Of a DNA stretch of 7,824 bases, positions 5,464 through 7,824 are shown piece by piece (positions within the stretch are counted from its first letter, which is position 1; each line of letters opens with the position of its first letter). A model generated the notes under the pieces. It saw nothing but the letters and a program-made list of their open reading frames with translations. It had not been told where the DNA came from and ran no database searches. Source of the stretch: Bacillota bacterium (GTDB lineage: Bacteria > Bacillota > Clostridia > Oscillospirales > Acutalibacteraceae); contig JAEZCC010000023.1 of the NCBI GenBank assembly GCA_023412715.1, positions 1-7,824 of the forward strand, written 5' to 3'. The position numbers and the translations under genes were made by a program.

Positions 5464-6480
5464 ATGAAAATTCTTCTCATCGGGGGAACCGGCACCATCA
5501 GCACGGCCATCTCGAGGCTGCTGCTGGAACAGGGGCACGAGCTTTACCTGCTCAACCGCGGGACGCGGGGCGGGATTCTGGAGGGCGCCCATACGCTGAC
5601 TGCGGACGCAAACGACGAAGCGGCCGTCGGGAGCCTGACTGCCGGCATGCAGTTCGACGCCGTCGCGGATTTCGTCGCGTTCGCGCCGCCGCAGGTGCAG
5701 AGGGATTTCCGCCTGTTCCGCGGCAGGACGCGGCAGTACCTTTACATCAGCTCCGCGTCGGCCTACCGGAAGCCGCCCGCGGATTACCGGATCACCGAGG
5801 GCACGCCGCTTGCGAACCCCTACTGGGAATACTCCCGCAACAAAATCGCCTGCGAGGAATTTCTGACGGAGCAGTTCCGTGAAAACGGGTTCCCCGTCAC
5901 CGTCGTAAGGCCGAGCCACACGTACGACGAACGCTCCGTCCCGCTGGGCGTGCATGGCAAAAAGGGAAGCTGGCAGGTGGTCCGGCGTATGCTGCAGGGC
6001 AAGCCGGTCATCATACAGGGGGACGGCACCTCGCTCTGGACCGTGACGCACAACAGCGATTTCGCGCAGGGCTTCGCCGGCCTTATCGGCAACGTTCACG
6101 CCGTCGGCGAGGCGGTGCAGATCACCTCGGACGAAACGCTGACCTGGAACCAGATCTACGAGTGCATTGCGGCGGCCCTGCACGTAAAGCTCAACGCGGT
6201 ACACATCTCGTCGGAATTTCTGGCCGCGTGCGACCCGGAAAGCTACCTCGGCACGCTGATTGGCGACAAGTCGAACTCCGTGGTGTTCGACAACTCCAAG
6301 CTCAAGCGGCTGGTGCCCGGCTTCCGCGCGCAGGTGCGGTTCGACCAGGGCATTGCCCGCACCGTCGAAAATATCCTTGCGCATCCCGAACTGCAGACCG
6401 CGGACCCCGAGTTCGACGCATGGTGCGACCGGGTCGTCGCCGCCAGGGAAGAAGCCCTGGGCGCCCTTTGCGGGCATTGA
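5464..6480 (+). CDS. NAD-dependent epimerase/dehydratase-like protein (extended SDR, CSP41-like type)
   Basis: The protein has 338 residues. The N-terminal Rossmann fold begins at once with MKILLIGGTGTIS, where G7-G8-T9-G10-T11-I12-S13 is the dinucleotide-binding turn. NRG (31-33) follows the second strand. SSAS (96-99) and Y123-S-R-N-K127 supply the Ser-Tyr-Lys catalytic set of short-chain dehydrogenases. The GGTGxIS form and the length resemble the atypical extended SDRs related to CSP41 and isoflavone-reductase-like proteins, usually annotated as NAD-dependent epimerase/dehydratase. A nucleotide sugar is a common substrate class, but nothing here identifies one. AGGGAGG (5448-5454) lies 9 nt before the start. 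The YitT-family gene follows after 109 nt with no terminator T-run or obvious promoter between, so the two may be co-transcribed. A 343-codon open frame on the opposite strand is a GC-driven shadow. Confidence 0.85.
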   Translation: MKILLIGGTGTISTAISRLLLEQGHELYLLNRGTRGGILEGAHTLTADANDEAAVGSLTAGMQFDAVADFVAFAPPQVQRDFRLFRGRTRQYLYISSASAYRKPPADYRITEGTPLANPYWEYSRNKIACEEFLTEQFRENGFPVTVVRPSHTYDERSVPLGVHGKKGSWQVVRRMLQGKPVIIQGDGTSLWTVTHNSDFAQGFAGLIGNVHAVGEAVQITSDETLTWNQIYECIAAALHVKLNAVHISSEFLAACDPESYLGTLIGDKSNSVVFDNSKLKRLVPGFRAQVRFDQGIARTVENILAHPELQTADPEFDAWCDRVVAAREEALGALCGH

Positions 6481-6484
6481 AAGA

Positions 6485-6527
6485 GGGCCGGGAGACCGGC
6501 GTGAAACGCCGCGGCCGTCCCCGGCTC
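6485..6527 (+). other. Two-tier stem-loop in the epimerase-YitT gap
   Basis: The outer stem pairs 6485-6492 (GGGCCGGG) with 6520-6527 (CCCGGCTC, one G-U pair). The inner hairpin is CGGCGT (6497-6502) / ACGCCG (6506-6511) with a GAA loop. No T-run follows, so it is unlikely to terminate transcription. It could mark RNA processing, stabilise the upstream message or tune expression between the two genes. The rest of the 109-nt gap holds only the ribosome binding site of the next gene. Confidence 0.35.
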
Positions 6528-6589
6528 CCGCTGCACCGCACTGTCACGGAAACAGCGGCAAGAGATCTCATGATTAAGGAGGCTTCAGA

Positions 6590-7447
6590 ATGAAGGCAAA
6601 CAGCAAACAGATACGCTCCGTCGCCCTGCGCGTTGCGGCAATTATGATCGGCGCGACCCTGTCTTCCATCGGGCTCGAAATTTTTCTTGTTCCAAACGAT
6701 ATTGTAGACGGCGGGGTCGTGGGTATCTCGATTATGGCAAGCCACCTTTCCGGCCTGCCGCTCGGCCTGTTCACCTTCGTCCTGAACCTTCCGTTCCTCG
6801 CGCTCGGGTACCGGCAGATCGGCAAATCGTTCGTGCTCTCCACGCTCTTCGCGAGCGCGTGCCTGTCGGCCGGCGTCTCGCTGCTGCACCCGATCCCCGG
6901 CCTGACGCACGACGTCCTGCTCGCCGCGGTCTTCGGCGGCATCGTCAACGGCGCGGGCGTCGGCCTTATCATCCGCTCCGGCGGCTCGCTCGACGGCACG
7001 GAGATTGTCGCCATCATCCTCGACAAAAAAAGCAGCATGTCGATTGGCGAAATCGTCATGTGCTTTAACGTGTTCATCCTCTCCGGCGCAGGCTTCATCT
7101 ACGGCTGGGACAGGGCCATGTACTCGCTCATCGCCTATTACATCGCGTTTAAAATCATCGACGTGGTGGTCGAGGGCATCGACGAATCCAAGGCGGTCAC
7201 GATTATCTCAGACAAAAGCGAAGAGATTACGGACGCGGTCACGGCCCGCCTGGGGCGCGGCGTGACCCTGCTGGACGGCGCGGGCGGATACTCCAAGGTC
7301 CCGGCCACCGTCATCTATGTCGTGGTCTCCCGTCTGGAGCTGGCGAAGCTGAAATCCATCGTTCTGGGGAAAGACCCGAACGCGCTCATCACAGTCGGCA
7401 ACGTGGAGGTCGCCGGCAAAAAATATCGCAAGAAGGCGATCCACTAA
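6590..7447 (+). CDS. YitT family membrane protein (YitT membrane domain plus C-terminal DUF2179)
   Basis: This is a 285-residue protein with about five or six transmembrane helices in the first 195 residues and a cytoplasmic C-terminal domain. Family marks in the membrane part are VPNDIVDGGVVGISIMA (34-50) and RSGGSLDGTEIVAIILDKK (129-147). The C-terminal DUF2179 region (about 202-275) shows LGRGVTLLDGAGGYSKVP (221-238) and the ending DPNALITVGNVEV (262-274). Many Firmicutes carry several paralogues; transport or regulatory roles have been suggested, but the biochemical function is not settled. TAAGGAGG (6575-6582) lies 7 nt before the ATG, a strong ribosome binding site. No separate promoter is evident, so it probably relies on the upstream gene's transcript. 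Its stop is only 13 nt from the stop of a convergent small gene, with no terminator between them. Confidence 0.92.
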   Translation: MKANSKQIRSVALRVAAIMIGATLSSIGLEIFLVPNDIVDGGVVGISIMASHLSGLPLGLFTFVLNLPFLALGYRQIGKSFVLSTLFASACLSAGVSLLHPIPGLTHDVLLAAVFGGIVNGAGVGLIIRSGGSLDGTEIVAIILDKKSSMSIGEIVMCFNVFILSGAGFIYGWDRAMYSLIAYYIAFKIIDVVVEGIDESKAVTIISDKSEEITDAVTARLGRGVTLLDGAGGYSKVPATVIYVVVSRLELAKLKSIVLGKDPNALITVGNVEVAGKKYRKKAIH

Positions 7448-7460
7448 GCGGCGCCGGCCG

Positions 7461-7583
7461 TCACCGCGAATAGTAAAAAGCCATGGCCGCCGCCGAGAGG
7501 GCGATCAGAACGGCGCACAGGAGCGCGACGAGGCGGATCAGCTTCGAGCGGGCGGCCGCCTTCTTTCCGGAAGATTTTTTCAT
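7461..7583 (-). CDS. Small single-helix membrane peptide (40 residues), unrecognised
   Basis: This 41-codon frame on the minus strand encodes a basic N-terminus (MKKSSGKKAAARSK) followed by a hydrophobic stretch from Leu15 to about Tyr38 (LIRLVALLCAVLIALSAAA and onward) and a final Ser-Arg. That is the layout of a one-pass membrane peptide with the N-terminus in the cytoplasm. It could instead be a secreted leader-like peptide, but no body follows. AAGGGG (7592-7597) lies 8 nt before the ATG, and an extended -10 promoter lies just upstream, so expression signals are complete. It converges on the YitT gene with 13 nt between stops. No family was recognised. Possible roles are a small regulator of a membrane complex or a septum/envelope micro-protein; toxin activity cannot be excluded. 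Confidence 0.72.
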   Translation of the reverse strand: MKKSSGKKAAARSKLIRLVALLCAVLIALSAAAMAFYYSR

Positions 7584-7606
7584 GACGTCATCCCCTTACT
7601 GTGCTT

Positions 7607-7634
7607 ATTATAACAGAGTTATGCCGGAAAACAA
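7607..7634 (-). promoter_or_regulatory. Leftward promoter for the small membrane peptide
   Basis: On the minus strand, TTGTTT (7629-7634), a 16-nt spacer and a perfect TATAAT (7607-7612) preceded by TGT (extended -10). The predicted leader is short, about 17 nt, and just includes the ribosome binding site. Confidence 0.65.
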
Positions 7635-7650
7635 CCGGCCGCACCCGGTT
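7633..7650. repeat. Inverted repeat AACCGG-N6-CCGGTT between divergent promoters
   Basis: Perfect 6-bp arms (7633-7638 and 7645-7650) surround six bases. It touches the leftward -35 and lies 17 nt before the rightward TTGACA, so a protein bound here could affect both promoters. No terminator T-run is attached. Confidence 0.4.
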
Positions 7651-7667
7651 ACAAAACTGTACCTTTG

Positions 7668-7696
7668 TTGACAAGCCCCCGGGATTGCACTAGAAT
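7668..7696 (+). promoter_or_regulatory. Near-consensus rightward promoter at the window end
   Basis: A perfect TTGACA (7668-7673), a 17-nt spacer and TAGAAT (7691-7696, five of six bases). Transcription should begin near 7703, about 26 nt before the ATG at 7729. Confidence 0.75.
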
Positions 7697-7728
7697 GAAT
7701 CAGCACCAGGATACACGGGAGAAATGAT

Positions 7729-7803
7729 ATGGATAAAAATAACCGCGGCCGCAGCTCCGGCCGTTCCGCCGAATATGATTCCCGCAGCGTGCGCCGCGCG
7801 TAA
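7729..7803 (+). CDS. Short basic reading frame (24 residues), possible leader peptide or frameshifted gene start
   Basis: GGGAG (7717-7721) lies 7 nt before ATG 7729, below a strong promoter. The frame encodes a very polar Arg/Ser-rich peptide (begins MDKNNRGRSSGRS, ends VRRA) and stops at TAA 7801-7803. Such basic, disordered stretches are typical cytoplasmic N-termini of membrane or cell-wall proteins, so this may be the start of a longer gene broken by a frameshift. An alternative ATG at 7724 opens a different frame that runs off the window, but it sits only 2 nt from the ribosome binding site. Translation after the stop in the 7729 frame remains Gly/Arg-rich (AGGRRGR). The window ends too soon to decide. 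Confidence 0.4.
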   Translation: MDKNNRGRSSGRSAEYDSRSVRRA

Positions 7804-7824
7804 GCCGGGGGCCGCCGGGGGCGC

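Noticed and set aside
5446..6477. 343-codon open frame on the minus strand opposite the epimerase-like gene
   Set aside because: It mirrors a gene with clear SDR motifs, a good ribosome binding site and a promoter. The antisense product is Arg/Val/Gly-rich with no recognisable domain, as expected from high GC at third positions.
6302..6910. 202-codon minus-strand frame across the SDR-YitT boundary
   Set aside because: It is antisense to two well-supported genes and is composed of low-complexity Arg/Ala/Glu sequence.
7483..7671. 62-codon plus-strand frame near the right end
   Set aside because: It lies antisense to the small membrane peptide and its promoter and has no ribosome binding site or domain.

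Overview
This window looks like chromosomal DNA from a GC-rich member of the Clostridia, most plausibly of the Oscillospiraceae/Ruminococcaceae type. The taxon is inferred from several signs: strong AAAGGAG-type ribosome binding sites, TTGACA/TATAAT promoters with frequent extended -10 (TGn) elements, two XRE regulators of the 'SRQA..KWE.G.S.PD' type common in Firmicutes, a VanZ-like protein, a YitT-family protein and a bacteriohemerythrin. No rRNA, tRNA, CRISPR array, transposase or integrase was seen.

Layout. (1) Positions 1-182 hold a terminator hairpin from an unseen left-hand unit, then an extended -10 promoter with an inverted repeat beside it. (2) 201-1734 (+) is a two-gene overlapping unit: an XRE-AbrB fusion regulator and a membrane-anchored alpha/beta hydrolase. 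It ends at a strong intrinsic terminator (1797-1826). (3) 1863-2579 (+) is a near-consensus promoter, a leader of about 136 nt, and a VanZ-like membrane protein. (4) 2631-3830 (-) is a two-gene unit: an XRE regulator fused to a four-helix membrane domain, followed 18 nt later by a CDP-alcohol phosphatidyltransferase. It converges on the VanZ gene across a probable bidirectional terminator. (5) 4032-4850 (+) is a promoter and a class I SAM-dependent methyltransferase, converging through a bidirectional terminator (4865-4891) on (6) a bacteriohemerythrin (4910-5308, -). (7) 5342-7447 (+) is a promoter whose -10 overlaps that of the hemerythrin promoter, then an NAD-dependent epimerase/dehydratase-like protein and a YitT-family membrane protein. 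(8) At the right end lie a 40-residue single-helix membrane peptide (7461-7583, -), divergent promoters around an inverted repeat, and a strongly promoted reading frame that stops after 24 codons.

How the genes may work together. The window is a string of short independent transcription units, many concerned with the cell envelope. The clearest functional linkages are the two regulator-plus-effector pairs: XRE-AbrB with the hydrolase, and XRE-4TM with the phospholipid synthase-like enzyme. In each, an XRE protein is co-transcribed with an envelope-associated enzyme. I found no convincing undescribed defence or mobile system. The best candidates for something new are these pairs, the unannotated small peptide, the symmetric promoter architecture, and terminator arms that recur almost identically.
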